Positions 42,453-51,448 of a stretch of 64,000 nucleotides of DNA are shown one piece after another. The DNA is from Agromyces albus (GTDB taxonomy: Bacteria > Actinomycetota > Actinomycetes > Actinomycetales > Microbacteriaceae): assembly GCF_004134825.1 (NCBI RefSeq), contig NZ_SDPN01000016.1, positions 1-64,000 of the forward strand, given 5' to 3'. A program made the translations under genes and the position numbers. How positions within the stretch are numbered: the stretch's first letter is position 1; the number at the start of each line of letters is the position of its first letter. Under the pieces are notes generated by a model that made no database searches, was not told where the DNA came from, and worked only from the letters and a program-made list of their open reading frames with translations.

Positions 42453-43444
42453 CGGCGACCTTCCTGAGCGGAGGGATCGACCGCGTAGAACACGACGCGG
42501 CCGCTGAACTTGAAGAAGACGAACGTCAGCAACAGGATGAGGGCGAAGAAGATCCACAGCATGGCGGACGCGTAGCCGTATCGCTGGTAGGCGAAGTACT
42601 GGGCGTAGACGCTGATCATGAACACCTGGTTCTCCTCCGGCACGGCGGTGACCGATGACGCGGCTGTGGCCGGCGAGAGCAGCAGCACAGGGATGAACGT
42701 CTGCAGCACCGCGATCGTCGTCGTGATCACCTGGAAGAGCAGCACGGGCGAGATCGCCGGCAGCGTCACATGCCAGAACACGCCGAACGAGTTCGCGCCG
42801 TCGAGCCGTGCGGCCTCTCGCAGTTCGATGGGGACGTCCTGCAGGGCGGCGAGGTTGATGAGCACGCCCGCGCCGATGCCCCACAACAGGAGGGCGACGA
42901 GCACCCAGAAGACGATGCCCTGCGAGAGCCAGTCGACGGCAGGTATGCCGAAGAGGCGCAGGAACGCGTTGAAGCCGCCGTTGTCGCGGTCGAAGAGGAT
43001 TTTCCACGCCAGCGTCGCGGCGACCGGCGGAATGATGGCGGGCAGATACACCAGCAGACGGAACCCCGTGCGGAACCGCACCTTCTGGTTGAGAGCGATG
43101 GCCAGCAGCAGACCGCCGACGATCGTCACCGGGACGACGATTCCCGCGAGCAGGAAGGTCCGGCCGAGGCTGGACCACGTCTCGGGCGACGAGAAGACGG
43201 CCGTGTAGTTCTCGAGCCCGAGGAACCGGAACCGGGGCGAGATGCCGTCCCAGTTGGTGAGGCTCACGCCGAAGGCGTAGATCAGCGGAAACGCGGTGAG
43301 GAGGATCGTGCCGATCAGCCAGGGAGAGATGAACGCGTAGAACGGGAGCGACTTCCAGCGGCGACCCCGGACGGAGCGCCGCGGCGTGGCCCGCGACGCT
43401 CCGTCCGTGCTGGTCAGCCCACTCGTCGCGGGAGACAATGCCAT
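42449..43444 (-). CDS. Carbohydrate ABC transporter permease (MalF type)
   Basis: A 331-residue permease that pairs with the following gene. Six helices are predicted, with the first at FYAFISPWLIGTILLTAFPL and the EAA loop at VPIELREAARLDGANSFGVF. The upstream SBP gene ends ten bases before its ATG and its own stop overlaps the next ATG, so the three are one transcript. The substrate is probably an oligosaccharide or uronide from plant cell walls, given the neighbouring enzymes. Confidence 0.93.
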   Translation of the reverse strand: MALSPATSGLTSTDGASRATPRRSVRGRRWKSLPFYAFISPWLIGTILLTAFPLIYAFGVSLTNWDGISPRFRFLGLENYTAVFSSPETWSSLGRTFLLAGIVVPVTIVGGLLLAIALNQKVRFRTGFRLLVYLPAIIPPVAATLAWKILFDRDNGGFNAFLRLFGIPAVDWLSQGIVFWVLVALLLWGIGAGVLINLAALQDVPIELREAARLDGANSFGVFWHVTLPAISPVLLFQVITTTIAVLQTFIPVLLLSPATAASSVTAVPEENQVFMISVYAQYFAYQRYGYASAMLWIFFALILLLTFVFFKFSGRVVFYAVDPSAQEGRR

Positions 43445-43453
43445 GGGACTCGC

Positions 43454-44803
43454 TCAGCCTTCCGTGAGCTCGATGCCCTGGTCGATGAGCTCGTTGGTCC
43501 GTTCGGTGATCTCCTCAGCGGCCTCACGCACCGTGATGTCGCCATTGATCGCCTTCGGCACAATCTCCTGGATGACGGCGTTCGCAGCCGACGTCTGCAC
43601 GAACGGGGAGAACTGAAGCACTCCCGCGTACGCCTCTTCCTTCTCCTGGGTGGCAAGGGCGAGCTTCTGGTACTCGAGCTCCTGCGGCAGGTACTCCCGC
43701 AGCGAGTTGAGCGCGGGAAGTCCCCATCCGGCCTTGGCACGATCGATGCCAGGCTGTCCCGCCGTGTAATACTCCAGGAAGGCCCACGCCGCGTCGGGAT
43801 TCTTCGAGAACGCCGAGATGTAGTGACCGGTGGCCCCTGTCGTCGGGCTGAAGCGCGTCGAGCCGAGCACCGGCGCAGGTGCCAGCCGCCCCCACTCGGG
43901 CGCGGTCTCGGAGCCGCCGACGATTCCCGAGAACCAGTAGCCGTTCTGCGTCATGGCGATCTTCTCGGAAGCGAAAGGGGGGCCGTCCCAGCCGTCGGGG
44001 TTCACGTCCACGAGGGAGTAGCCGATCCGTGCCTGACCGGCATCGACATACCACTGCAGAGCCTTGAGGGCCTCGGGCGACGTGAAGTCGACCGAACGCA
44101 GATCGTCGGCGAAGATCTGCCCATCGGCCGTCGCCACCATGCTCGAGAGGATCTCGATGCCGGGGAGCTGCGTCCACGTGCCGTACTGCGTGACGGTGCC
44201 GTCACCGCCCGGGATGGTGAGCTTCCTGCCCAGCTCGAGGATCTCGTCGTAGGTGAGTGGGGTGTCGTCGGAGGGCACCTCGAGTCCGGCGGCCTCGAAG
44301 GCCTTCTTGTTGTACCAGATGGTGGTGTCCTGCGAGTAGTCCTTCATCAGGCCGTACCGCGGACCCTCGCCCTGAGTCGCTCCGTCCCACTTCCAGACGT
44401 CGCCCAGCACATTGAGGTCGTCTTCATCGATGACATCGCTGTCGGCGATGTAGTCATCGAGCGGCAGAGCGAGGCCGCGAGTGCCGAGGTACGGTGTCTC
44501 AGCGGCACCGCTTCCCCGGATGATGTCAGGCGCCTTGCCGGCCGCGATCATCGCGTTGAGCTTGGTCTGGTCGAACTCCGAGAAGGTGACCTCGATGCCG
44601 GTCTCCTTGGTGAACGCCTCGATCTGCTCCGGCAGGATCTCGCCGCTGTTGGCCATGATGCTGATCTTGCCGCCGGGCCCTCCACCAGTGGAGTCCGCGG
44701 CCGCTGCACAGGCCGACAGCACGAGCGCGCCGACCACCACCGCGGCACCCGCCATGAAACGCCGACGAGTTGCTGTGCTGTGCAAGGGAATGGGATGGGA
44801 CAT
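43454..44803 (-). CDS. Extracellular sugar-binding lipoprotein of an ABC transporter
   Basis: A 449-residue solute-binding protein of the family 1 (MalE-like) type. The signal sequence has twin arginines (TATRRRFMAGAAVVV) and a lipobox LSAC with Cys32 as the lipidation site. The mature part has typical features: GIEVTFSEFDQTKLNAMIAA, APDIIRG, the hinge segment GLMKDYSQDTTIWYNKKAF and NPDAAWAFLEYY. ATG 44803 has GGAGGT upstream. It is the first gene of the uptake operon and is divergent from a ROK regulator across a perfect 19-bp palindrome. Confidence 0.95.
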   Translation of the reverse strand: MSHPIPLHSTATRRRFMAGAAVVVGALVLSACAAAADSTGGGPGGKISIMANSGEILPEQIEAFTKETGIEVTFSEFDQTKLNAMIAAGKAPDIIRGSGAAETPYLGTRGLALPLDDYIADSDVIDEDDLNVLGDVWKWDGATQGEGPRYGLMKDYSQDTTIWYNKKAFEAAGLEVPSDDTPLTYDEILELGRKLTIPGGDGTVTQYGTWTQLPGIEILSSMVATADGQIFADDLRSVDFTSPEALKALQWYVDAGQARIGYSLVDVNPDGWDGPPFASEKIAMTQNGYWFSGIVGGSETAPEWGRLAPAPVLGSTRFSPTTGATGHYISAFSKNPDAAWAFLEYYTAGQPGIDRAKAGWGLPALNSLREYLPQELEYQKLALATQEKEEAYAGVLQFSPFVQTSAANAVIQEIVPKAINGDITVREAAEEITERTNELIDQGIELTEG

Positions 44804-44831
44804 TGACGTACCTCCGTCGCTACGTATCCGA

Positions 44832-44850
44832 CGCGAACACTGTGTTCGCG
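44832..44850. promoter_or_regulatory. ROK operator in the SBP-ROK divergent region
   Basis: CGCGAACAC-T-GTGTTCGCG is a perfect 19-bp palindrome. An additional half site GTGTTCGC lies at 44863-44870. It is 29 bp before the SBP ATG, and the ROK gene starts on the other side, so both are likely controlled from it. Confidence 0.75.
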
Positions 44851-44969
44851 AAAAGTCGGTAAGTGTTCGCCCATTGAAAGTCATTGCGGAAAGTTTGTCA
44901 ACTCTCGCAACACAGATGGAAATGTGGCGTTTGCGACATACCACGTGCGGACGCGAGATACTAGCGGAC

Positions 44970-46217
44970 ATGACTGTACATCGATCGGGCGGTTCACTCC
45001 GGTCTCTTCGCCTCTCAAACGCGGCTGCGGTACTCGGCGTCGTGGCGGAGGACGGGCCCATCCACCGCGCGGAGATCGCGCGACGTGTCGACCTCTCCCG
45101 TACCACCGTGACGACCATCACGCGGGAACTTCTCGAGCGCGGCGTGCTCGTCGAATCCCTCGAGGCGGGTCGCTCGCCGGACGTCGACGGACGCGCCGGC
45201 GGCCATCTGGCGCTCAGCTCGACGGCGGCGTGGGCGGGAGGCGTGAGCATGACCCTCGACGGCGTCGCAGCCCGCGTCCATGACCTGGCCGGCGCGGAGC
45301 TCTCGACGGCGCAGAGGCTGCTCGCACCGGGTGACGACTGGAGGCGCAGGGCCGAGCTCGCCGCCAGCGCTCTCGACGAGGCGCTCACGACGGCGGGCGG
45401 CGACCGGGGTCGACTCCTCGCGGTCGGCTTCGGGCTTCCGGGGCAGATCGATCCGAGCGACGGAGTGGTGTTCGGCGCACTCGCCGATCAACCTTGGCAC
45501 GGCGTCAACGCGCTCGAGGAGATGTCGGCGCGTCTGGGCGTGCCGGTGCTCCTGGAGAACAACGTGAGACTCGAGACGCTGGCCGAGCGTCGATGGGGCG
45601 CCGCCCGGGATGCGGCGAACGTGCTCTACGTGAACATCTCCAGCGGCCTCGCCGTGGGAATCGTCGTCGAGGGCATGCTCTATCGCGGAGCGGTCGGGGG
45701 CGCCGGTGAGTTCGGGCACGTGTCGATCGACATCAACGGCCCCGCATGTCGCTGCGGCAACAGGGGCTGTCTCGTGCTGTACGCCGGCGGACCTGCGCTG
45801 CGGCATCGGCTGCGCGATGTCATCGGAGAGGGCGGCCGCCTCGCCGACATCGTGTCCGCCGCGCGCAGCGGCAACCGGGCGGTCGGCAACGTGCTCGCCG
45901 ACGTCGGCGTTGTCGTCGGACGCGAGCTCGCGAGCGTCTGCAACCTGCTGAACCCCGAACTCGTCGTCGTCGGGGGCGAGACCGCGTCCTCGGGGAACGT
46001 GCTGCTCGAACCGTTGCGAGAGAGCCTCGTGCGTCACACGCTCGCACCCAGAGGCGCGCCGCAGGTGGTGGCGTCGCAGCTTCCGGACGGCGCCAACGCG
46101 GGCGCGCTGGGCGGGATCGCCCTGGTGCTGGAAGGTGTCTCCTCGTCACCGGCGGCGCTCGAGCGCCTGCTCGACCTCGGGGCGGAGTCGATGGCCAGGG
46201 ACACAGCGGGCGCATGA
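44970..46217 (+). CDS. ROK-family transcriptional repressor
   Basis: A 415-residue regulator, divergent from the sugar uptake operon. Winged helix at about 15-70 (IHRAEIARRVDLSRTTVTTI). The ROK domain has the zinc site CRCGNRGC, intact here unlike in the ROK at 3732, and the adjacent GAGEFGHVSID. ATG 44970 is chosen; the frame is open far upstream, but that sequence contains the operator and the divergent promoter. The ligand is likely a sugar from the pathway. Confidence 0.92.
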   Translation: MTVHRSGGSLRSLRLSNAAAVLGVVAEDGPIHRAEIARRVDLSRTTVTTITRELLERGVLVESLEAGRSPDVDGRAGGHLALSSTAAWAGGVSMTLDGVAARVHDLAGAELSTAQRLLAPGDDWRRRAELAASALDEALTTAGGDRGRLLAVGFGLPGQIDPSDGVVFGALADQPWHGVNALEEMSARLGVPVLLENNVRLETLAERRWGAARDAANVLYVNISSGLAVGIVVEGMLYRGAVGGAGEFGHVSIDINGPACRCGNRGCLVLYAGGPALRHRLRDVIGEGGRLADIVSAARSGNRAVGNVLADVGVVVGRELASVCNLLNPELVVVGGETASSGNVLLEPLRESLVRHTLAPRGAPQVVASQLPDGANAGALGGIALVLEGVSSSPAALERLLDLGAESMARDTAGA

Positions 46218-46253
46218 AGCCCGGTGAACGAGAGTTGCGTCGACGACCAGGAC

Positions 46254-46267
46254 ATGTAACGATACAT
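46254..46267. promoter_or_regulatory. LacI autoregulatory operator
   Basis: ATGTAACGATACAT differs from the perfect GH51 site by one base in the 12-bp core. It lies 35 bp before the LacI GTG, in the leader between the ROK and LacI genes. Confidence 0.6.
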
Positions 46268-46301
46268 TTCGCACCCGGCCAGCGAAGAGAGCAGGCAGCC
46301 A

Positions 46302-47327
46302 GTGGTCACCATCCGCGACATCGCCAAGGCGGCGGGGGTCTCACCGATGACCGTGTCGAACGTGCTCAACAGCCACCCGCAGGTTCGAGCCACGACTCGC
46401 GCACGCGTGCTGCAGACGATCGACGAACTCGGCTACCGCGTCAACGTCGCCGCGCGCAACCTGCGGCGAGGACGGACCCACACCATCGGCTTCGCCGTCC
46501 CCGAGCTCGATCGGCCCTACTTCGGAGATCTCGCGACACGCGTCGTCGCGGAGGCGGAGCGGCATGGCCTCCAGGTCGTCATCGAGGAGACGTCAGCGTC
46601 ACGCGACAACGAGTTGGGTGCGCTGTCGCACTCGCGCGTCCGGATGTACGACGGGCTGATCTTGAGCGCCGTGGGACTCGGCTCCCGTGACGCCGACCTG
46701 CTCTCGGTGGATTTCCCGATGGTCATCCTCGGCGAGAGGATCTTCGACGGCCCCGTCGACCACGTGGCGATGCCGAACATCGAAGGAGCCGCGGCGGCTG
46801 TGCGCCATCTCCACGAGCAGGGATGCCGCAGAGTGGCGGGCGTGTTCGCCGGTGCAGTTGCCGACGCCGACGCCGACGTGAGCATGTCCTCGCTGCGACA
46901 CGAGGGGTACCGTCGGGCACTCGCGGAGCTGAGCCTGCCGCTGGACGCATCCCTGTCGATCTCCATCCCGAAGCTCGACCTCGCCGTCGCGCTCGAGGCT
47001 GTCGGGAACTCGCTCGCCTCGGGTCTTCGTTTCGACGGCATCTTCTGTTCGACCGACTACGTCGCGATCGCCGTGATCCGAGCACTCTCCGACGCGGGGC
47101 TCCGAGTGCCCGACGACGTCAAGGTGATCGGCTTCGACAACTCGATGCTCTCGCGTTACCTGATCCCGAGCCTGTCCACCGTCGACACCGACACCGCGCT
47201 CGTTGCGCGCACCGCGGTCGAGCTCCTCGTCGCGAGGATCGACGGTGATGCGGCCGAGCCGGTTCAGTTCGTTCCCCCGTTCCGCATCGTCGCCCGGGAG
47301 TCGACGCGATCCGCCGCCCTCGGCTGA
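46302..47327 (+). CDS. LacI-family transcriptional regulator
   Basis: A 341-residue repressor starting at GTG 46302. The HTH reads VTIRDIAKAAGVSPMTVSNVLN, followed by the hinge helix AARNLRRGRTHTIGF. The periplasmic-binding-protein-like core contains LDRPYFGDLATRVVAEAERHG and DDVKVIGFDNSMLSRYLIP, the usual effector and dimer regions. It is followed by GH43 on the same strand and its putative operators lie before itself and before GH51, so it should repress the arabinose-releasing enzymes until an arabino-oligosaccharide is present. Confidence 0.94.
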   Translation: MVTIRDIAKAAGVSPMTVSNVLNSHPQVRATTRARVLQTIDELGYRVNVAARNLRRGRTHTIGFAVPELDRPYFGDLATRVVAEAERHGLQVVIEETSASRDNELGALSHSRVRMYDGLILSAVGLGSRDADLLSVDFPMVILGERIFDGPVDHVAMPNIEGAAAAVRHLHEQGCRRVAGVFAGAVADADADVSMSSLRHEGYRRALAELSLPLDASLSISIPKLDLAVALEAVGNSLASGLRFDGIFCSTDYVAIAVIRALSDAGLRVPDDVKVIGFDNSMLSRYLIPSLSTVDTDTALVARTAVELLVARIDGDAAEPVQFVPPFRIVARESTRSAALG

Positions 47328-47376
47328 TCGACCCCGCGCCTCGCCACCGGCTGCACCGACCCACGAAAGGCCCGCA

Positions 47377-48936
47377 GTGCCCGTCATCCACTTGACCGCC
47401 CCAGAGAATACGTGGCCGCCGCGCCCGTCGGGCCTCCATCTCGCCGTCGGCCTCTCATTGACGACCGGCGATGGGCAGACCGTGGCACTCCGCCACGGCC
47501 GAGGAATCCTGTTCGCTCGCGGACCGCGGGCCGGCGCTCACGGGCTACGCGAGCCACGGGGGCTGAGCGGGGCCTCGGCCTGCCCGACGCCCGATGGAAG
47601 TTTCGCGGTCGGGGCGCTGCGAGTCGACCCGGCGAGCTCCCGGGTCGACGCCCTCGTGCTCACGCGATACCGCCCGGGGATCGGATTCGATTCGTGCGAG
47701 CTGGACGGAGTCCAGTACGGGATCTCACCGCACGCCCGCAACCCCGCGGTGGAGGCGGCCCTCTCGGGATTCCGCATCAGGTGGACGGAGCACGGCCGCC
47801 GCCGGCAGCTCTTCGTCGACTCCGGTCTGCGCCCCGGCTTCCCGCAGGACCTCTCCCTCGCCATCGACGCCGAAAACCCTGTGCGCTCGGTCGAGATCTC
47901 GGACCCGGTGGCCCGCGATCTGCTCGATCGGCTGGGCGAAGTCCACATGGCTCCTGATATGGAACGCGCCCGGCGCTTCCCATTCATCGAGGGAAGAGCG
48001 GATCCCACGATCACCCGATGGGGCGATCGGTGGCTGTTCATCGCCACCGACGAGCACTTCGCCGAGCGGCGCGAGTCGTCAGGGCTCCTCCTGCGCGTCG
48101 CCGACACGATCGACGAACTGGCTCACGCCGACGACCACCGCATCCTGAGTCTCGACGTCACACTGCAAGGCTGCTTCTGGGCTCCGGAGCTCCACGTCAT
48201 CGGCGATCGGCTCTGGTGCTTGTTCGCGCCGAGTGTGGGCAGCACGGAGTGGGACGCCGTGCAGGCCTGGGCCATGTCGCTCCCGGCCGGAGCCGACCCG
48301 GCGGATCCGGCCTCGTGGAGCGATGCGGCGCCGGTGCTCGCTGCTTCGGGTGGCCCGCTGCAACTGGACGACGGCCACCCGGGCATCAGTCTGGATATGA
48401 CGTACTTCGAAGTTCGGGGTCGCAGCTACCTCGCGTGGTCGCAGAGGTTCACCAGCCCGGTGATCGGCGACGCCGAGATCTGGATCGCCGAGACGACGAA
48501 AGAGGACCCGACCAGGCTCATCAGCGAGGCCGTCCGGATCGTGGTGCCCGAGTACAGCTGGGAGGTCGACGAGACCAACGTGGTGGAGGGCCCGTTCGCC
48601 CTCGTTCGCGAAGGCACCGTCTTCCTCACCTACTCGGCGGCGGCGGTAGGACCGAGCTACGCCGTGGGCCTCGTCACCGCAGCGGAGGATGCAGAGCTGC
48701 TCGACCCGGCCTCATGGACCAAGCTCCCCTACCCGGTGCTCGATGCGGACCCGGAACTCGGCGAATGGGGACCCGGCCACAGCATGTTCGTCCGTGACGA
48801 AACGGGCGCCGACCTGCTCATCTACCACGCCCTGCCCTCCCACGATGGCCGCGTCCGCCACACGGGACTGCGCCCCGTCGTCTTCGGCGCCGGCGGCCGG
48901 CTCGTCCTCGATGCCGGCACACCGTCGCTGAGCTAA
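47377..48936 (+). CDS. Glycoside hydrolase family 43-like five-bladed propeller protein
   Basis: A 519-residue protein. GTG 47377 has GAAAGG six bases upstream. An N-terminal beta-sandwich-like part of about 190 residues precedes the propeller. The GH43 signatures are present: GRADPTITRWGDRWLF (catalytic base Asp), CFWAPELHVIGDRLW, and VVEGPFALVREGTVFLTYSA with the acid Glu. No signal peptide is evident. The family includes arabinofuranosidases, arabinanases and xylosidases. With GH51 and GH127 nearby, an L-arabinose-releasing role is most likely. Confidence 0.88.
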   Translation: MPVIHLTAPENTWPPRPSGLHLAVGLSLTTGDGQTVALRHGRGILFARGPRAGAHGLREPRGLSGASACPTPDGSFAVGALRVDPASSRVDALVLTRYRPGIGFDSCELDGVQYGISPHARNPAVEAALSGFRIRWTEHGRRRQLFVDSGLRPGFPQDLSLAIDAENPVRSVEISDPVARDLLDRLGEVHMAPDMERARRFPFIEGRADPTITRWGDRWLFIATDEHFAERRESSGLLLRVADTIDELAHADDHRILSLDVTLQGCFWAPELHVIGDRLWCLFAPSVGSTEWDAVQAWAMSLPAGADPADPASWSDAAPVLAASGGPLQLDDGHPGISLDMTYFEVRGRSYLAWSQRFTSPVIGDAEIWIAETTKEDPTRLISEAVRIVVPEYSWEVDETNVVEGPFALVREGTVFLTYSAAAVGPSYAVGLVTAAEDAELLDPASWTKLPYPVLDADPELGEWGPGHSMFVRDETGADLLIYHALPSHDGRVRHTGLRPVVFGAGGRLVLDAGTPSLS

Positions 48937-48996
48937 ATGAAGAGGGAAGTGTGAGAAGGAGTTTCCTCGTCGCCTTCCACTCGCAAGACCGGGTAC

Positions 48997-49200
48997 ATGC
49001 TCGTGGACACCCGCTACTGCCCGATCATCCCAAAGGGTGTCGAGGTGACGGCGGTCGGGCCCATCGTGGCCGCCGGCGTGACCGTGTGCAAGGCGCTCAA
49101 AGTCACCGACACGAAGCCGGGCGATTCGATGCTCATCTCGGGAATTGGGGGGTCTCGGCCACTGGAGCGTACGGCCTCGGTTTCGACGCAGCGCAAGCAC
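48997..49200 (+). pseudogene. Zinc-type alcohol dehydrogenase remnant
   Basis: From 48997 the frame gives GVEVTAVGPIVAAGVTVCK, then ALKVTDTKPGDSMLISGIGG. This is the middle of an AdhA/AdhP-like alcohol dehydrogenase. A one-base frameshift near 49150 restores GGLGHWSV in another frame, after which similarity ends. The catalytic and C-terminal parts are absent. It marks a truncated host gene at the edge of the integrated element. Confidence 0.7.
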
Positions 49201-49234
49201 GGTGAGCTGCAAACGTGACGCCAACCCCTGCAGG

Positions 49235-49452
49235 TAGAGCGCTGGCGTTGCGATCGGCTTCGGCTCCTCGGGCTGGATGTAGTGCTTCTTGGCGGCCTGG
49301 GGGCTCTCATCGAGAACGTCTGCGGCGCCGGTGCGGTCGGCCTCGTGGAAGGAGTGGGTCATCGTGACGCTGACTGTCGCGCGGTGGCGGATGCCGTCGA
49401 GTCGCTCCAGTAGCGGCCCACTGCTCGTTGCTTGAATGCTCTCAATCAACAC
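49235..49452 (-). pseudogene. Tyrosine-recombinase C-terminal remnant
   Basis: On the minus strand the reading TVSVTMTHSFHEADRTG, then AADVLDESPQAAKKHYIQPEE, looks like the last 70 residues of an integrase, where DVLGHSSPxxTxxHYI contains the catalytic tyrosine. The box II histidine/arginine region is missing or altered and no upstream domain is found. It would be the decayed integrase of the element carrying the relaxase. Similarity is by eye and moderate. Confidence 0.4.
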
Positions 49453-49766
49453 CTCAAGGGGCGAGACCTCGGAAAGCGACGCCTTCTATGCGGCTTCGTC
49501 AAGGATGACGGACCCGAGCGCCGGGTGACGTCCCGCCGAGGGACTAGTTGTCGCAGACTCTGTGAGAACCGGAATCGACGGGTGACGGAAACGCAGATCA
49601 TTCGACCGCGCATTGACCACAACGACTTCGGGCTTCACGTCAACGCTCCGAACTTCATGGTGAAGCGTAGAGGTGGCAGATGCTGCCTCATGCGAAGACG
49701 CGCGACACGCGGCATCTCAAGTATCTGGACGACTCCGCGTGAACGGATCACCCCATTGAGGGGTTC
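49453..49766. other. Intergenic stretch with no recognised gene
   Basis: Between the integrase remnant and the charged repeat protein gene no frame shows steady coding bias, and no palindrome or repeat stands out. It may hold further decayed element sequence. Confidence 0.45.
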
Positions 49767-51071
49767 CTACGTCAGCGGCCGGTGGTAGGCAGAATCGCTC
49801 GACGAGAACGTGGACGGTTCGTGTGCAATCAGAATCCGAAGCTTGGCCTCACGCGCTGCCCTCTGAGCATCCTGGACACTGAGGTGACTTGTGGGCACCT
49901 CTTGAACCACCTCGTTCGTCGCAAGCAGCAGAACGAGCGACTCGAGCGACCCGACCGGCCTGCCACGAATGTGCCGTACCCGATTCTCGAGAGCCGCTTC
50001 CTCGCTGAGCCGCTCGGCATGGCTTTCAACTAGTGCGACGAGAGCCTTCACCAGTTGCTCGTACTGATGCGACCGCTCCTCCTGGCGCACAACCGCATCG
50101 GTGCTTCGCACAGCCGCTGCGACATCCCGGCTCGTCAGCAGATCGATGCGCCGCACGCGGTCAGTGACGATCTCAACTGCGCGGGCGTACATGATCTGCT
50201 CGACATTCACCGCCGGCAGTCCCATCCGCTCCCGCATGGCCACGTAGGCCTCCGCGAACTCTCGCATCCGTTCGCCGCGCTCCAGCATCTGCTCCGTGAG
50301 AGTCGCTGCAAAGACACTGAACTGCCGCACATGCTCCGAGAGGTCCGGTTCCCCAAAGTAAGCCGCCGCCTCGCGCTCATGCGCCCGACGTTCGGCAGCA
50401 GTGATCGGATGCAGCCGCTTCGGCGGCAGTCCGGCATGCTCGAGGCGACGCTTTAGCCTCCGTGCCGCGGCGTTCGCGTCGAGCTCGGCCCGGTAGACCT
50501 CTGGATCGCTCCGACGCTCGCGCTGAAGCTCCGCCCGCCGATCCTTGTTCCGCTGCGCCCACTCCTTGTGCGCCTGCTTGGTCCGTTCTGGATCGGCATC
50601 CCGCCGCGCTGCGGCCCGCGCATTCACCTCGTCACGGTGCGTCGCGTAGTAGCGGTTGTAGTACTCCCGAACCTTCTCGCGGTTCTCCTGCACCCAGCCC
50701 TTTTGGTATTCGCGCACTCGCTCGGGATGCGCCTCACGCCAGCGCTTCGCACGTTCGCGCCCGCGGGCGCGCAGCTCCGCGTCTCGTCGCTTGCGCGCGG
50801 TGGAACGCCGCATCGAGTCGCGGTTGAGTTCGAGTGCTCGATCGAGGTGCTCTGCCCGCCAGCGCCGATTCGTCTCGCGCACTCGGTCGCGGTTGGCCTC
50901 GATCCATTGACGGCGTCCCGCCGCGTGCTCTTCAGGGTGACGCGCGCGGTAGCGGCGATTCTGCTCGCGCTTCTGCTCGCGCTTCCTCACGCGAGCCTCG
51001 TCGTCCAAGTCAGCCGCTCGATCGGCCGAGCCGTTCCCTGGCGCAGCATCCTCGTCGATCGGGCCGTTCAT
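49767..51071 (-). CDS. Highly charged repeat protein of an integrative element
   Basis: A 434-residue protein that is about one third arginine, glutamate and lysine in its first half. Residues about 35-200 contain degenerate repeats of roughly 20 residues built on NRxRVRExNRRW, HPERVREYQKGW and NREKVREYYNRYY, probably a long charged helix or coiled coil. The second half is more ordinary, with SEHVRQFSVFAATLTEQML and YVAMRERMGLPAVN. Such proteins accompany TraA-type relaxases in actinobacterial elements, but their function is not known. It starts five bases after the small protein at 51077-51343, so the two are cotranscribed. Confidence 0.75.
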   Translation of the reverse strand: MNGPIDEDAAPGNGSADRAADLDDEARVRKREQKREQNRRYRARHPEEHAAGRRQWIEANRDRVRETNRRWRAEHLDRALELNRDSMRRSTARKRRDAELRARGRERAKRWREAHPERVREYQKGWVQENREKVREYYNRYYATHRDEVNARAAARRDADPERTKQAHKEWAQRNKDRRAELQRERRSDPEVYRAELDANAAARRLKRRLEHAGLPPKRLHPITAAERRAHEREAAAYFGEPDLSEHVRQFSVFAATLTEQMLERGERMREFAEAYVAMRERMGLPAVNVEQIMYARAVEIVTDRVRRIDLLTSRDVAAAVRSTDAVVRQEERSHQYEQLVKALVALVESHAERLSEEAALENRVRHIRGRPVGSLESLVLLLATNEVVQEVPTSHLSVQDAQRAAREAKLRILIAHEPSTFSSSDSAYHRPLT

Positions 51072-51076
51072 GATCG

Positions 51077-51343
51077 CTACTCGGTCGGTGGCGGCGCCAG
51101 TTCGATCACCAGGGCAAGCAGTTCAGACCGATGAGTCGTCGGGTTCGTGATCACACGCCCGACCGCGACGCGCAACCGCGCGGCATCCTCTTCCGCCAAC
51201 GCGAAAACAGGCTCCATGCAGTAGGCGATGTCCCTCTCGAGGTTGTACTCGGCATCGTCGACGGCGATCTCCGGGTAATAGAACAGCGCCGCCAGCGCGG
51301 TGCGGCTGAGGAGATCGTCGAACTGCTCCTGCGGGATCGTCAT
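51077..51343 (-). CDS. Small hypothetical protein
   Basis: An 88-residue acidic protein. ATG 51343 has a perfect AGGAGG seven bases upstream. The sequence TIPQEQFDDLLSRTALAALF followed by DDAEYNLERDIAYCMEPVFA suggests a small helical domain with one cysteine. It lies between a membrane protein and the charged repeat protein in the same direction as the relaxase. No family is recognised. Confidence 0.75.
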   Translation of the reverse strand: MTIPQEQFDDLLSRTALAALFYYPEIAVDDAEYNLERDIAYCMEPVFALAEEDAARLRVAVGRVITNPTTHRSELLALVIELAPPPTE

Positions 51344-51448
51344 GCCAAGCCTCCTGCTCGCGAAATCTCGTGCGAGACAAGACTTACGCGAACAGGAGGT
51401 GCACCGGATGCGCCTTGCCGAACGATCCCGTCTGAAGGGCTGCAGCAA

